In this document: positions 1 through 6,215 of the stretch, piece after piece
Layout of the letters: each line of letters opens with the position of its first letter
How positions within the stretch are numbered: position 1 is the first letter of the stretch
Assembly (NCBI GenBank): GCA_003228965.1
Contig: QIGP01000035.1
Span: 1 to 9,476 of the forward strand
Source of the DNA: Gammaproteobacteria bacterium
GTDB taxonomy: Bacteria > Pseudomonadota > Gammaproteobacteria > Steroidobacterales > SZUA-146
Length of the DNA stretch: 9,476 nucleotides
Direction: 5' to 3'
The notes under the pieces: generated by a model
Seen by the model: the letters and a program-made list of their open reading frames with translations, nothing else
Database searches by the model: none
Told to the model about the DNA's origin: nothing
Program-made: the position numbers and the translations under genes

Positions 1-16
1 ACTTCCTTGCAGAAAC

Positions 17-107
17 TGGCGGAGAAGGAGGGATTCGAACCCTCGAAGGGCTTTTAACCCTTACTCCCTTAGCAGGGGAGCGCTTTCGACCACTCAGCCA
101 CCTCTCC
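17..107 (-). tRNA. tRNA-Ser(GCT), reads AGC/AGU codons
   Basis: Read on the minus strand, a complete class II (long variable arm) tRNA folds from 107 to 20, followed by an encoded CCA (17-19). The acceptor stem GGAGAGG pairs with CTTCTCC with one G-T pair. The anticodon arm is CTCCC-CTGCTAA-GGGAG, giving anticodon GCT at 71-73. The variable arm has an AAGGG/CCCTT stem, and the T arm is GAGGG-TTCGAAT-CCCTC with the invariant TTCGA. The long variable arm and the GCT anticodon together identify serine. In E. coli a tRNA-Ser(GCU) gene (serV) also follows csrA, often heading a tRNA-Arg cluster. Any further tRNA here would lie left of the window. The gene has its own promoter upstream and is separated from csrA by a palindrome. 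Confidence 0.97.
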
Positions 108-194
108 GTGCTGTGTGTATGCTGTCCGCCTGCCAAGCTTTGTTACCACCTGAATTGCCCCATACGGAGCTGGCTAACGACCAACCGACTGCGC

Positions 195-223
195 ATCATA
201 CTGATGCATTCTGACCGCGTAAA
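195..223 (-). promoter_or_regulatory. Candidate sigma70 promoter for the tRNA-Ser gene
   Basis: On the minus strand a -35-like TTTACG (218-223) is followed after exactly 17 bp by a -10 TATGAT (195-200), a 5/6 match. The bases after the -10 are GCGC, the GC-rich discriminator typical of stable-RNA promoters under stringent control. Transcription would start near 188, leaving about 80 nt of 5' leader to be trimmed from the tRNA. The -10 overlaps a perfect inverted repeat, GCATCA-TAC-TGATGC (193-207). This is inferred from consensus only. Confidence 0.5.
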
Positions 224-258
224 CCCTTCTAAGCCGATTCATCAGGGTCGAAACGCAA

Positions 259-288
259 AAGCTGCCAAAACCCGGGTTTTGGCAGCTT
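259..288 (-). terminator. Perfect 30-nt palindrome, likely csrA terminator
   Basis: Positions 259-273 and 274-288 are perfect reverse complements (half-site AAGCTGCCAAAACCC). In the csrA direction the hairpin begins 45 nt after the stop codon and runs into TTTTGCGTTTC, a fair U-rich tail. Read on the plus strand the tail is TTCTTT, so it could work in both directions. The centre CCCGGG leaves no separate loop, so the RNA hairpin would close with about 4 nt. It would insulate the tRNA-Ser promoter from csrA transcription. Confidence 0.75.
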
Positions 289-333
289 CTTTGAGCGTAA
301 TCTGAGATCGATCCAAGCTGAAAATTCGTAAAA

Positions 334-516
334 TCAGGACCTTGCGGCTTTTTCCTCATTTTTAATGCGCTCGTAGATTTCCTCACGGTGTACGGCAATT
401 TCTTTAGGTGCATTAACTCCGACGCGCACCTGATTCCCCTTAACACCTAAAACTGTGACTGTGACTTCGTCACCAATCATGACGGTCTCACCGACCCGTC
501 TGGTTAAAATTAACAT
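334..516 (-). CDS. csrA: Carbon storage regulator CsrA (RsmA family)
   Basis: The gene encodes a 60-residue homodimeric RNA-binding protein that represses or activates translation by binding GGA motifs in mRNA leaders. It affects carbon flux, biofilm, motility and stress responses. The protein begins [15 protein letters not shown] and has the five-strand fold followed by the helix around [11 protein letters not shown]. The RNA-contact residues known for E. coli CsrA, Leu4 and Arg44 (in VHREEIY), are both present, and the length is typical (E. coli 61 aa). The start codon (514-516) follows a good Shine-Dalgarno, TAGGAGAG (523-530). That site itself contains a GGA and could be an autoregulatory CsrA target, as in E. 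coli; this is inference. The gene lies downstream of alaS with a long spacer, so it is probably transcribed from its own promoter(s), and ends before a strong palindrome. Confidence 0.98.
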   Translation of the reverse strand: MLILTRRVGETVMIGDEVTVTVLGVKGNQVRVGVNAPKEIAVHREEIYERIKNEEKAARS

Positions 517-740
517 GTCTTGCTCTCCTAGGTTCTCAATCTATTTGATGCAGCGTAATACCCCGGCAATTACTGGTGGCTATCTGCTGTTATTGTTTTG
601 ATTCTAAACCTCCCCCTATTTGGGATCGGAACTGCGAAGACTAACATACTGAATAATATCGCCTAATATCACGCATCACACATTAGTATTTTCCTCTCAG
701 ACGATTCCTTAAGCTGAAATCACTCACGCTGCTTAACTAC

Positions 741-770
741 TCAAAAACACCGTTATACCAATGTTTTTGA
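741..770. repeat. Inverted repeat TCAAAAACA / TGTTTTTGA
   Basis: Two perfect 9-nt arms (741-749 and 762-770) are separated by 12 nt. The site lies about 90-120 nt downstream of the alaS stop. The stem is AT-rich and lacks a separate U tract, so it is a poor intrinsic terminator. It could instead be a protein-binding site in the csrA upstream region. Function unknown. Confidence 0.5.
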
Positions 771-783
771 AGTCGAGCCCTAA

Positions 784-815
784 ACTGTTAAACAGTGTGT
801 AATTAAAAACACACT
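784..815 (-). terminator. Two adjoining inverted repeats, weak candidate alaS terminator
   Basis: ACTGTT-A-AACAGT (784-796) is a perfect 6-bp inverted repeat with a one-base centre. It adjoins a second repeat with 7-nt arms, AGTGTGT (794-800) and ACACACT (809-815), around an AATTAAAA loop. The pair begins about 46 nt past the alaS stop. In the alaS direction there is no proper U run after the second arm, so termination is uncertain. An operator role in the csrA upstream region is the alternative. Confidence 0.3.
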
Positions 816-861
816 AACGAACCTAAATCAATGTTTGTTTGAAATGCGCAATTGCTCTTAA

Positions 862-3459
862 CTATACCCGAGACTGCACCTTCTCAAGCACGCTAGCAAG
901 CGCTCCATCTAGCTTATCAGGCTCGGTACCACCCGCTTGAGCCATATCTGGACGACCACCGCCACGACCTCCGACCATGGCAGCCACCTCTGCGATCAGC
1001 TCACCCGCCTTTACCTTAGCTACAGTGTCTTTGCTCACTCCCGCTACGAGTCTGACTTTGCCATCTTCAACGGCTCCGAGGACCACAACAGCAGTACCAA
1101 GCTTGTCCCTAAACTGATCAACGCTGTCGCGCAACGCGCGTGCGTCCATACCATCCAGCCGTGCGGCCAGCACCTTGATGCCACCTACTTCTTTTACCTG
1201 ACTCATCAAATCAGAGCCGGTTGCGCCCGAAATGAGTTCTTTTTTGAGTCTGGACACTTCTTTTTCGAGCGCCTTGGACCTCGTCAGCAAGGTCGATACG
1301 CGCCCCTCAACGTCGTCCCGATTTCCCTTAACTAACGACGCAACGGCCTGAAGCTGCTTCTCGCTTGCCCGCATCCACTTCAATGCGGCGTCTCCGGTGA
1401 GCGCTTCAATGCGTCGAACTCCGGCAGCAATGCCAGACTCACTAACGATCTTGAAGATACCGATGTCACCTGCACGCTCAACGTGAGTACCACCACACAG
1501 CTCCACTGAAAAATCACCGACGCTTAACACCCTGACCTGCCCGTCGTACTTCTCGTCAAACAGCGCCATTGCGCCTTCGTCGATGGCGTCTTGCAAGTCC
1601 ATAAGACGCGTTCCCGCCTGAGCGTTAGCTCGAATTTGCTCGTTGACCCGATCTTCAATATTCAGTAATTCATCATGGCTAACATGTTCGTAATGAGAAA
1701 AGTCAAAACGTAACCTCTCGCCAGTCACCAGCGAACCTTTTTGCATCACGTGCGTACCGAGCGCTTCGCGAAGTGCTGCATGCATCAAGTGAGTAGCCGT
1801 GTGATTAAGCACTGTAGCCTGGCGAACCGGTGCGTCGACCGTGGCGGTCGTTTTTTCCTTAAGCTTAAGGTAACCCTGCGTCACCTTGCCGATGTGTCCA
1901 ATGCCTTGGCCAAACTTTTGGGTGTCAGCAACTTCGAAAACACCTTGCGACGTTTGCAAAACGCCTACGTCGCCAATTTGACCGCCGCTTTCAGCGTAGA
2001 ACGGCGTCTTGTCCAAGAACACAACGCCTTGTTGCCCAACTTTAAGTTCTTGAACCGTTTCAGTACCGAGATACATCGCGACCAAACGGGATTCAGTTTC
2101 AAGCGTGTCGTAACCACAAAACCCGGTCGCTTCGTCACGCGTGATTCCACCAGTCATATCGACGCCAAACCGACTGGCTTTGCGGCCGCGCTCTTTCTGC
2201 GCTTCCATCGCTTTTTCGAAACCAGCAGAGTCAACGATTAACCCGCGCTCTCGAGCGACGTCGGCTGTAAGGTCTACAGGAAAGCCGAAAGTATCGTACA
2301 AGCGAAATGCAGCCTCGCCCGAGACTACGTTATTGAAAGATTTCTCAAAAACATCTTCCAGCATTCCCATGCCCTGTTCCAACGTTTCGGCAAATCGCAC
2401 CTCTTCGCTCAACAGTACTTTCTCAATATGATCAACGTTGCGTCGCAACTCAGGGTAGGCGTCGCCCATCTCTATATCTAAAGGGCGCACGAGCTTGCTA
2501 AAGAAAGACTCGTTCACTCCGAGCTTGTAGCCGTGCCGTATTGCCCTTCGAATTATTCTGCGCAAGACGTAGCCACGACCTTCATTGGAAGGCAGCACAC
2601 CATCGGTAATCAAGAACGAGCACGCACGAATGTGATCAGCAATTACTCGAAGCGACGCGTTGCTTCGAGTTTTCTCACCAGTCAATTCAGACACGGCTGT
2701 AATCAGATTTGCAAACAGGTCGATATCGTAGTTGTTGTGCACTTTCTGCATTACGGCTGAAACTCGCTCGAGCCCCATTCCCGTATCAACCGAAGGTTTT
2801 GGAAGGTTGGTCATTGATCCGTCCGCGCTCGATTCAAACTGCATGAACACCAGATTCCAGATTTCGATGTAGCGATCGCCGTCTTCTTCCTTGCTTCCCG
2901 GAGGGCCTCCTTCTACTTCGGGCCCGTGATCGTAAAAGATTTCGGAACACGGACCACACGGACCAACATCGCCCATCGACCAGAAATTATCTTTTTTGCC
3001 GAGCCTTGAGAAACGCTCGGAGCTTACGCCCATTTTATTCAGCCAAAAGTCAGCCGCTTCGTCGTCTTCTTCGTAAATCGTTACCCACAATTTTTCTTCA
3101 GGAAGACCGAGTTCTTTAGTTAAGAATTCCCAGGCGAATTTAATCGCTTCTTCTTTGAAGTAGTCGCCGAAACTGAAATTACCCAGCATTTCGAAAAATG
3201 TGTGGTGCCGTGCGGTGTAACCCACGTTCTCCAGGTCGTTATGCTTGCCACCGGCACGCACACATCGTTGCGACGTTGCAGCGCGCACATAGTCGCGCTT
3301 GTCCTGACCAAGAAAAACATCTTTAAACTGAACCATGCCTGCGTTGGTAAACAACAACGTTGGATCGTTACCTGGCACCAGCGAACTGCTTGAAACGGGC
3401 GTATGGCCATTGCGTTCGAAGTAGTCCAGAAATTTTTGTCGTATCTCAGCGCTTTTCAT
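862..3459 (-). CDS. alaS: Alanine--tRNA ligase (AlaRS)
   Basis: This cytoplasmic class II aminoacyl-tRNA synthetase charges tRNA-Ala with alanine and clears mischarged Ser/Gly. It has 865 residues, close to E. coli (about 875). The N-terminal catalytic core starts [14 protein letters not shown] and contains [19 protein letters not shown] and the class II motif region [19 protein letters not shown]. The editing domain has the metal-binding HTATH (His553, His557) and CGGTH (Cys655, His659), matching E. coli H564/H568/C666/H670 in spacing. A glycine-rich C-terminal domain ([15 protein letters not shown]) ends the protein. The ribosome site is weak (GGA about 8 nt before ATG). The gene sits between recX and csrA as in enterics, with 152 bp upstream room for its own promoter. 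Nothing is truncated. The stop is TAG at 862-864. Confidence 0.99.
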   Translation of the reverse strand: MKSAEIRQKFLDYFERNGHTPVSSSSLVPGNDPTLLFTNAGMVQFKDVFLGQDKRDYVRAATSQRCVRAGGKHNDLENVGYTARHHTFFEMLGNFSFGDYFKEEAIKFAWEFLTKELGLPEEKLWVTIYEEDDEAADFWLNKMGVSSERFSRLGKKDNFWSMGDVGPCGPCSEIFYDHGPEVEGGPPGSKEEDGDRYIEIWNLVFMQFESSADGSMTNLPKPSVDTGMGLERVSAVMQKVHNNYDIDLFANLITAVSELTGEKTRSNASLRVIADHIRACSFLITDGVLPSNEGRGYVLRRIIRRAIRHGYKLGVNESFFSKLVRPLDIEMGDAYPELRRNVDHIEKVLLSEEVRFAETLEQGMGMLEDVFEKSFNNVVSGEAAFRLYDTFGFPVDLTADVARERGLIVDSAGFEKAMEAQKERGRKASRFGVDMTGGITRDEATGFCGYDTLETESRLVAMYLGTETVQELKVGQQGVVFLDKTPFYAESGGQIGDVGVLQTSQGVFEVADTQKFGQGIGHIGKVTQGYLKLKEKTTATVDAPVRQATVLNHTATHLMHAALREALGTHVMQKGSLVTGERLRFDFSHYEHVSHDELLNIEDRVNEQIRANAQAGTRLMDLQDAIDEGAMALFDEKYDGQVRVLSVGDFSVELCGGTHVERAGDIGIFKIVSESGIAAGVRRIEALTGDAALKWMRASEKQLQAVASLVKGNRDDVEGRVSTLLTRSKALEKEVSRLKKELISGATGSDLMSQVKEVGGIKVLAARLDGMDARALRDSVDQFRDKLGTAVVVLGAVEDGKVRLVAGVSKDTVAKVKAGELIAEVAAMVGGRGGGRPDMAQAGGTEPDKLDGALASVLEKVQSRV

Positions 3460-3598
3460 TAAAATTCCATCGCGTTAGGTTTTGGCTGCGTTCGCAGCGC
3501 GACATAAGATGATAAACCATGACGCACAGCAATAAACCCCCCTTCCTATTCGGGAGCATCCTGTTCTGACCGATCGAGCAGTGTGGAATTAAGTCAAA
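3460..3598 (-). promoter_or_regulatory. alaS upstream region with hairpin
   Basis: The spacer between the recX 3' hairpin and alaS should hold the alaS promoter. On the minus strand a -10-like TATCAT (3509-3514) matches 5/6 but has no good -35. A TTGACT hexamer near 3592-3597 has no matching -10. Between this -10 and the start codon lies a perfect palindromic hairpin, GCTGCG-AA-CGCAGC on the minus strand (3485-3498), which would be in the alaS 5' leader. E. coli AlaRS is known to repress its own gene by binding a palindrome flanking the promoter. Whether this hairpin plays such a role is a guess. Confidence 0.3.
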
Positions 3599-3613
3599 GA
3601 CGGGCAGCCCGTC
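3599..3613 (-). terminator. Hairpin overlapping the recX stop codon
   Basis: On the minus strand GACGGG-CTG-CCCGTC forms a 6-bp GC-rich stem with a 3-nt loop, followed by TTTGACTT. It begins within the recX stop codon TGA. Stem strength is good but the U tract is short and interrupted, so this is probably a leaky terminator for the recA-recX transcript. Read-through into alaS is possible. Confidence 0.45.
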
Positions 3614-4064
3614 AGGACTTTAGCGAACCCATGGCCTTCGAAGATTGCTCAGCAGTGAATCCCCGCTGCTGAAGGAAGCGTAATCCCTTAGCCTTTTCGG
3701 CCTGATCGTCGTACCCATTAGGAAATTTCTTATGCACCACTTCGACTGCGCTGGCGACCCAGTCCATTTTGGACCGGCGTATGGCGCGTTCAGCCTCGTT
3801 GCTGTCGAGTTCACGGGAGGTGAGCCCGTTGATGATATACAAAGGGCCCTTGCCGCGTTTGGCCTGGGCCCTTGTATACATGTCGGCAAAGCGGCTGTCG
3901 TCCTGAAGCCCTTCGTCGACAAGTTTTTGCAACTCTTTTAAAGCCAGGTCACCCGGTACACCTCGCTGCTTCAACTTAACCAGCAGCTCGGCGTAGCCGT
4001 GCTCGCGCCGGGCCAGGTAATCCATGGCCAGTCGACGCACCTGTGAGGCTGTCGCCTCACTCAT
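3612..4064 (-). CDS. recX: Regulatory protein RecX
   Basis: RecX binds RecA filaments and inhibits or limits RecA recombinase and coprotease activity in the cytoplasm. The protein has 150 residues (E. coli 166) and is all helical, with the tandem three-helix repeats of the family: YLARREHGYAELLVKL near the N-terminus, LVDEGLQDDSRFADMYTRAQAKRGKGPLYI in the middle (residues about 48-77), and FLQQRGFTAEQ near the C-terminus. The start codon (4062-4064) lies only 4 nt after the recA stop codon (4069-4071). The Shine-Dalgarno is weak (AAGAAG within the end of recA), which points to translational coupling with recA. No terminator lies between the two genes, unlike E. coli, where recX is mostly reached by read-through. 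A hairpin overlaps its stop codon. Confidence 0.96.
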   Translation of the reverse strand: MSEATASQVRRLAMDYLARREHGYAELLVKLKQRGVPGDLALKELQKLVDEGLQDDSRFADMYTRAQAKRGKGPLYIINGLTSRELDSNEAERAIRRSKMDWVASAVEVVHKKFPNGYDDQAEKAKGLRFLQQRGFTAEQSSKAMGSLKS

Positions 4065-4068
4065 GTTG

Positions 4069-5109
4069 TCAAGCTTCTTGAACAGCCTCGAGCCCTACCG
4101 GTGCCGGTGCTGGATGTTGCTTAGGCAAAAACTTCTCACGCAATGCCGTATCAATTTCTACGGCAATGTGTGGATGCTCAATGAGGTAGAGACGCGCGTT
4201 GTCTTTACCCTGACCAATGCGCTCTTTGCCGTAGCTGTACCAGGCACCTGATTTCTTAACCAGACCTTCTTCAACACCCAGGTCGATCAGCTCACTTTCG
4301 CTAGAAATGCCTGATCCATAGTGAATTTCGAACTCGGCTTTTTTGAACGGCGGCGCCACTTTATTTTTGACGACCTTAACGCGCGTTTCGTTTCCGACCA
4401 CTTCGTCGCCTTTCTTAATGGCGCCAATGCGACGGATGTCGAGTCGTACCGATGCGTAGAACTTAAGCGCATTACCACCGGTAGTGGTTTCAGGACTGCC
4501 AAACATGACGCCAATTTTCATGCGAATTTGGTTGATGAAAATGACCAGCGTGTTAGAACGCTTAATGTTGGCCGTCAACTTACGCAGAGCCTGAGACATT
4601 AAACGTGCCTGCAAACCTACGTGCCTGTCGCCCATGTCACCTTCAATTTCGGCCTTGGGTGTAAGCGCGGCGACCGAGTCGATAACGATAACGTCAATGG
4701 CACTTGATCGCACCAGCATGTCGGTGATTTCGAGGGCCTGTTCGCCGGTATCCGGCTGAGAAACCAGCAAGTCTTCCGTATTTACACCCAGGCGCTCGGC
4801 GTAGGTCGGATCGAGCGCGTGCTCAGCGTCAACAAACGCACACGTGCCGCCTAACTTTTGAGCTTCTGCAATCACTTGCAAGGTAAGCGTGGTTTTACCC
4901 GAGGACTCAGGACCGTAGACTTCAACGACGCGGCCTCTTGGCAGCCCGCCTATGCCCAGAGCAATGTCTAGCGTAAGAGAGCCTGTTGAAATAACTTCTA
5001 TGTCTGGAATGGCGCCTTCGTCGCCAAGGCGCATGACTGAGCCTTTACCAAATTGCTTTTCAATTTGCCCAAGAGCGGCAGCTAGCGCCTGTTTTCTTTT
5101 GTCGTCCAT
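4069..5109 (-). CDS. recA: Recombinase RecA
   Basis: RecA forms ATP-dependent filaments on single-stranded DNA, catalyses homology search and strand exchange, and triggers LexA autocleavage in the SOS response. The 346-residue product is of usual length (E. coli 353). Visible landmarks are Walker A GPESSGKT (66-73), the catalytic Glu of the DAEHALDP stretch (about 94-101), Walker B VIVID (140-144), loop L1 around [14 protein letters not shown] (156-169) and loop L2 around [16 protein letters not shown] (197-212). The final tail (about 330-346) is proline/alanine-rich and has only two acidic residues, unlike the strongly acidic E. coli tail. The ATG (5107-5109) is preceded by GGTGA (5116-5120) at 6-nt spacing. 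Upstream are a long leader, a LexA operator and pncC. recX follows after 4 nt. Confidence 0.99.
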   Translation of the reverse strand: MDDKRKQALAAALGQIEKQFGKGSVMRLGDEGAIPDIEVISTGSLTLDIALGIGGLPRGRVVEVYGPESSGKTTLTLQVIAEAQKLGGTCAFVDAEHALDPTYAERLGVNTEDLLVSQPDTGEQALEITDMLVRSSAIDVIVIDSVAALTPKAEIEGDMGDRHVGLQARLMSQALRKLTANIKRSNTLVIFINQIRMKIGVMFGSPETTTGGNALKFYASVRLDIRRIGAIKKGDEVVGNETRVKVVKNKVAPPFKKAEFEIHYGSGISSESELIDLGVEEGLVKKSGAWYSYGKERIGQGKDNARLYLIEHPHIAVEIDTALREKFLPKQHPAPAPVGLEAVQEA

Positions 5110-5129
5110 TATAAGTCACCCGAATACTT

Positions 5130-5154
5130 AAAAATGTGGCTGTCAAGTGGCCAC
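5130..5154 (-). terminator. Terminator-like hairpin in the recA leader (possible attenuator)
   Basis: On the minus strand GTGGC (5150-5154) pairs with GCCAC (5136-5140) across a 9-nt loop. One A, then five consecutive T (5130-5134) follow, ending 20 nt before the recA ATG. The stem is only 5 bp, so a standalone terminator would be weak. Its 5' arm overlaps the 3' arm of a competing hairpin (5152-5175). Confidence 0.3.
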
Positions 5155-5175
5155 GGGGTTAAATCCGGGGCCGTG
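5152..5175 (-). promoter_or_regulatory. Competing (anti-terminator-like) hairpin in the recA leader
   Basis: On the minus strand CACGG (5171-5175) pairs with CCGTG (5152-5156), with an inner GG/CC pair (5165-5166 with 5157-5158) and a bulged CCCC. It uses bases 5152-5154 that the downstream terminator-like stem also needs, so the two folds exclude each other. This is seen by eye; no folding energies were computed. Confidence 0.25.
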
Positions 5176-5275
5176 AATCGATCGTGTTCTGTTCCGTCCG
5201 GTGGGTCTGAACTCCCGCCGGGATGCCGTTCTGGTTGATAAGGTGCGCGGCTTGAATGGAAGCACCTGGTCGCCA

Positions 5276-5330
5276 ATCGTCACCGGTAAACACAGGGACC
5301 ATGGCTACATGTAGGGTTACCGGTGACGAT
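5276..5330. repeat. 14-bp perfect inverted repeat near the recA transcript start
   Basis: The arms ATCGTCACCGGTAA (5276-5289) and TTACCGGTGACGAT (5317-5330) are exact reverse complements around 27 nt. The loop contains a second palindrome, CTACATGTAG (5305-5314). As RNA this would be a long stable hairpin at the very 5' end of the recA leader and could protect the message from decay. As DNA it could be an operator or a small palindromic repeat of the REP/MITE kind. There is no transposase or target duplication to support mobility. Confidence 0.75.
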
Positions 5331-5342
5331 CAACGTGGACTG

Positions 5343-5371
5343 ATTATTCCAAAAACTACTGTATAAATAAA
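5343..5371 (-). promoter_or_regulatory. Candidate recA SOS promoter
   Basis: On the minus strand a -10 AATAAT (5343-5348, 5/6) lies 17 bp after a weak -35 TTTATT (5366-5371). The LexA operator covers the -35 and half of the spacer, the layout expected for a LexA-repressed promoter. An alternative -35, TCGACA, lies a little further upstream (about 5388-5393) but has no good -10 at 17 bp. The start of transcription would be near 5336. Confidence 0.5.
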
Positions 5372-5376
5372 CACTA
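5357..5376 (-). promoter_or_regulatory. LexA operator (SOS box) of recA
   Basis: On the minus strand the 20-mer is TAGTGTTTATTTATACAGTA, matching 17 of 20 positions of the enterobacterial SOS consensus TACTGTATATATATACAGTA. The right half (ATACAGTA) is perfect. The left core is GTG instead of CTG, so the CTG-N10-CAG rule is broken on one side. Its place over the recA promoter strongly suggests LexA control. It is about 250 bp from the ATG, much further than in E. coli. Confidence 0.8.
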
Positions 5377-5557
5377 TTTTTGGTTAATTTGTCGAAAAAG
5401 TCGCGTCACGGCGTATCTGGTGTTGGCCTGCTGCTACAGACCCTATATATAGTAGCGTGATCCAGACAGGCTGCCCAGCTCTATCGGTGGTCCCGAGCCC
5501 ATTTGGCAGGCTCAACGACCGAAATGCGCAAAACTACTGTATGGATAGACAATCGGA
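5377..5557. other. pncC-recA spacer, distal part
   Basis: No gene is seen in these 181 bp. They contain a palindrome CTATATATAG (5443-5452) inside a short GCTAC/GTAGC inverted repeat (5433-5437 and 5452-5456), a weak GAGCC/GGCTC hairpin (5495-5499 and 5509-5513), and a second LexA-like site. No good intrinsic terminator for pncC is visible, so some read-through into the recA region is possible. Confidence 0.5.
5535..5554. promoter_or_regulatory. Second, degenerate LexA-like box
   Basis: TACTGTATGGATAGACAATC on the plus strand matches the SOS consensus at 15 of 20 positions. The left half TACTGTAT is perfect, but the right core is CAA rather than CAG. It lies 3 nt beyond the pncC stop codon and about 180 bp upstream of the recA operator. 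The 12-mer AAACTACTGTAT (5531-5542) recurs exactly at 5353-5364 over the main operator, which suggests either a duplicated half-site or co-operative LexA binding. Confidence 0.35.
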
Positions 5558-6145
5558 TCAGGCCGATTCAAGGGCTTGCAAGACAAGCTCGATGGCGGCC
5601 GCAACAGCCGCACGTCGCACTGCATCGCGCGAACCATCAAAATGATATTCCCGGGCAACACAATGCGCGAATGCCGAAGAATCAGCCGTACTCCTGGAAG
5701 CCCTCTCACTTGATTGCGCGCTTGTGGCCTCTGAACGAATCGCCACGGCAATCCACACCAAACCAACGGGCTTTTTCGGCGTGCCCCCGCCTGGTCCCGC
5801 CACGCCGGAAACGCTCACCGCGCAGTCGGCCCCGACCACCTCCAGAGCGCCTTGCGCCATCTGACGCACCACGGCCTCACTGACCGCACCGTGAGATTTC
5901 AACGTCGCCTTTTGAACACCCAACAGCGCACCTTTGGCGTCGTTGCTGTAGGAAACCACCCCACCATTGAACCAGACGGAGCTGCCGGCAACATCGGTGA
6001 AGGTTTTCGCGATCCAGCCGCCGGTACACGATTCGGCGGTAGCCATAGTCAGGCCAAGCGTCGTCAGCCGTGTCCCAAGCTTTGTGGCAAGTAATTGAAG
6101 CGCGTGATCGCCGAGATCGTGCGGCATGCCTGGTGCAACCTTCAT
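5558..6145 (-). CDS. pncC: Nicotinamide-nucleotide amidase, CinA C-terminal domain family
   Basis: PncC deamidates nicotinamide mononucleotide to nicotinate mononucleotide, recycling the NMN released by bacterial DNA ligase back to NAD. It is a stand-alone CinA C-terminal domain, without the N-terminal COG1058 domain. Family motifs in order are [12 protein letters not shown] (Ser39 is the conserved serine of the active site), [11 protein letters not shown] (about 61-71), GAVSE (86-90), [17 protein letters not shown] (112-128) and SRDAVRR (172-178). At 195 residues it is longer than E. coli PncC (165). Much of the excess is a Ser/Ala-rich insert of roughly 20 residues around 138-162, before the final strand. 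The start is uncertain: Met1 lacks a clear Shine-Dalgarno, while Met7 (codon at 6125-6127) has GAAGG 11 nt upstream. The glycosyltransferase gene lies 70 bp upstream with no terminator between, so they may be co-transcribed. Confidence 0.93.
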   Translation of the reverse strand: MKVAPGMPHDLGDHALQLLATKLGTRLTTLGLTMATAESCTGGWIAKTFTDVAGSSVWFNGGVVSYSNDAKGALLGVQKATLKSHGAVSEAVVRQMAQGALEVVGADCAVSVSGVAGPGGGTPKKPVGLVWIAVAIRSEATSAQSSERASRSTADSSAFAHCVAREYHFDGSRDAVRRAAVAAAIELVLQALESA

Positions 6146-6215
6146 TAGTCAGCAGACCAGCCAAGAGCGATGAAAGCACCTAAGACATGCGCGTCGCAGC
6201 GCCCCACAGCAATAT

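Larger units (their letters stand above)
517..861. other. alaS-csrA intergenic spacer, 345 bp, no gene seen
   Basis: No convincing reading frame was found on either strand. The stretch is AT-rich and must hold the csrA promoter(s), but no -35/-10 pair stands out. The best -10-like words on the minus strand are TAGAAT near 601-606 and TATTAT near 652-657, both without a good -35. A direct repeat GATATTA (minus strand, 654-660 and 664-670) has a 10-bp period. Close to alaS there are three inverted repeats (741-815), listed separately. In E. coli the equivalent spacer carries several csrA promoters, so a complex promoter region is expected. Confidence 0.6.
5110..5336 (-). promoter_or_regulatory. 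Long structured 5' leader of recA (about 230 nt)
   Basis: If transcription starts just after the LexA-overlapped promoter, recA mRNA has about 230 nt of untranslated leader. Sequence-visible pairings in the minus-strand RNA, in 5' to 3' order, are a 14-bp perfect stem (5276-5289 with 5317-5330), a 6-bp stem AGGTGC/GCACCT (arms 5262-5267 and 5241-5246), a GC-rich near-perfect pairing CCGGCGGG/CCCACCGG (5214-5221 with 5198-5205, one C-A mismatch), and two mutually overlapping hairpins next to the recA Shine-Dalgarno. There is no open frame of note. No known riboswitch family was recognised. It could be a cis-regulatory RNA, or simply a spacer that has picked up a small palindromic element. Confidence 0.4.

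Noticed and set aside
108..305. Small plus-strand open frame between tRNA-Ser and csrA
   Set aside because: It runs across the tRNA promoter and the palindrome and lacks a ribosome site. The translation is Cys/Arg-rich without any motif.
1741..2241. Plus-strand open frames inside alaS
   Set aside because: They are antisense shadows of a well-conserved alaS reading frame with no start signals or known domains.
5106..5113. TATAAT overlapping the recA start codon
   Set aside because: The hexamer is present on the minus strand but includes the ATG itself and has no -35 at the right spacing that would make useful recA mRNA.
5443..5452. CTATATATAG as a -10 element or a SOS box
   Set aside because: There is no -35 partner on either strand and no CTG/CAG cores. 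It is probably just an AT palindrome.
5457..5645. Possible small SOS-induced gene on the plus strand, right of the recA operator
   Set aside because: The frame runs into antisense pncC, has no Shine-Dalgarno and has no promoter in the right place. Most of it is explained by pncC coding constraint.
5503..5883. Plus-strand open frame antisense to pncC
   Set aside because: The translation is Arg/Pro-rich with no recognisable motif and overlaps a clear pncC. It is a shadow frame.
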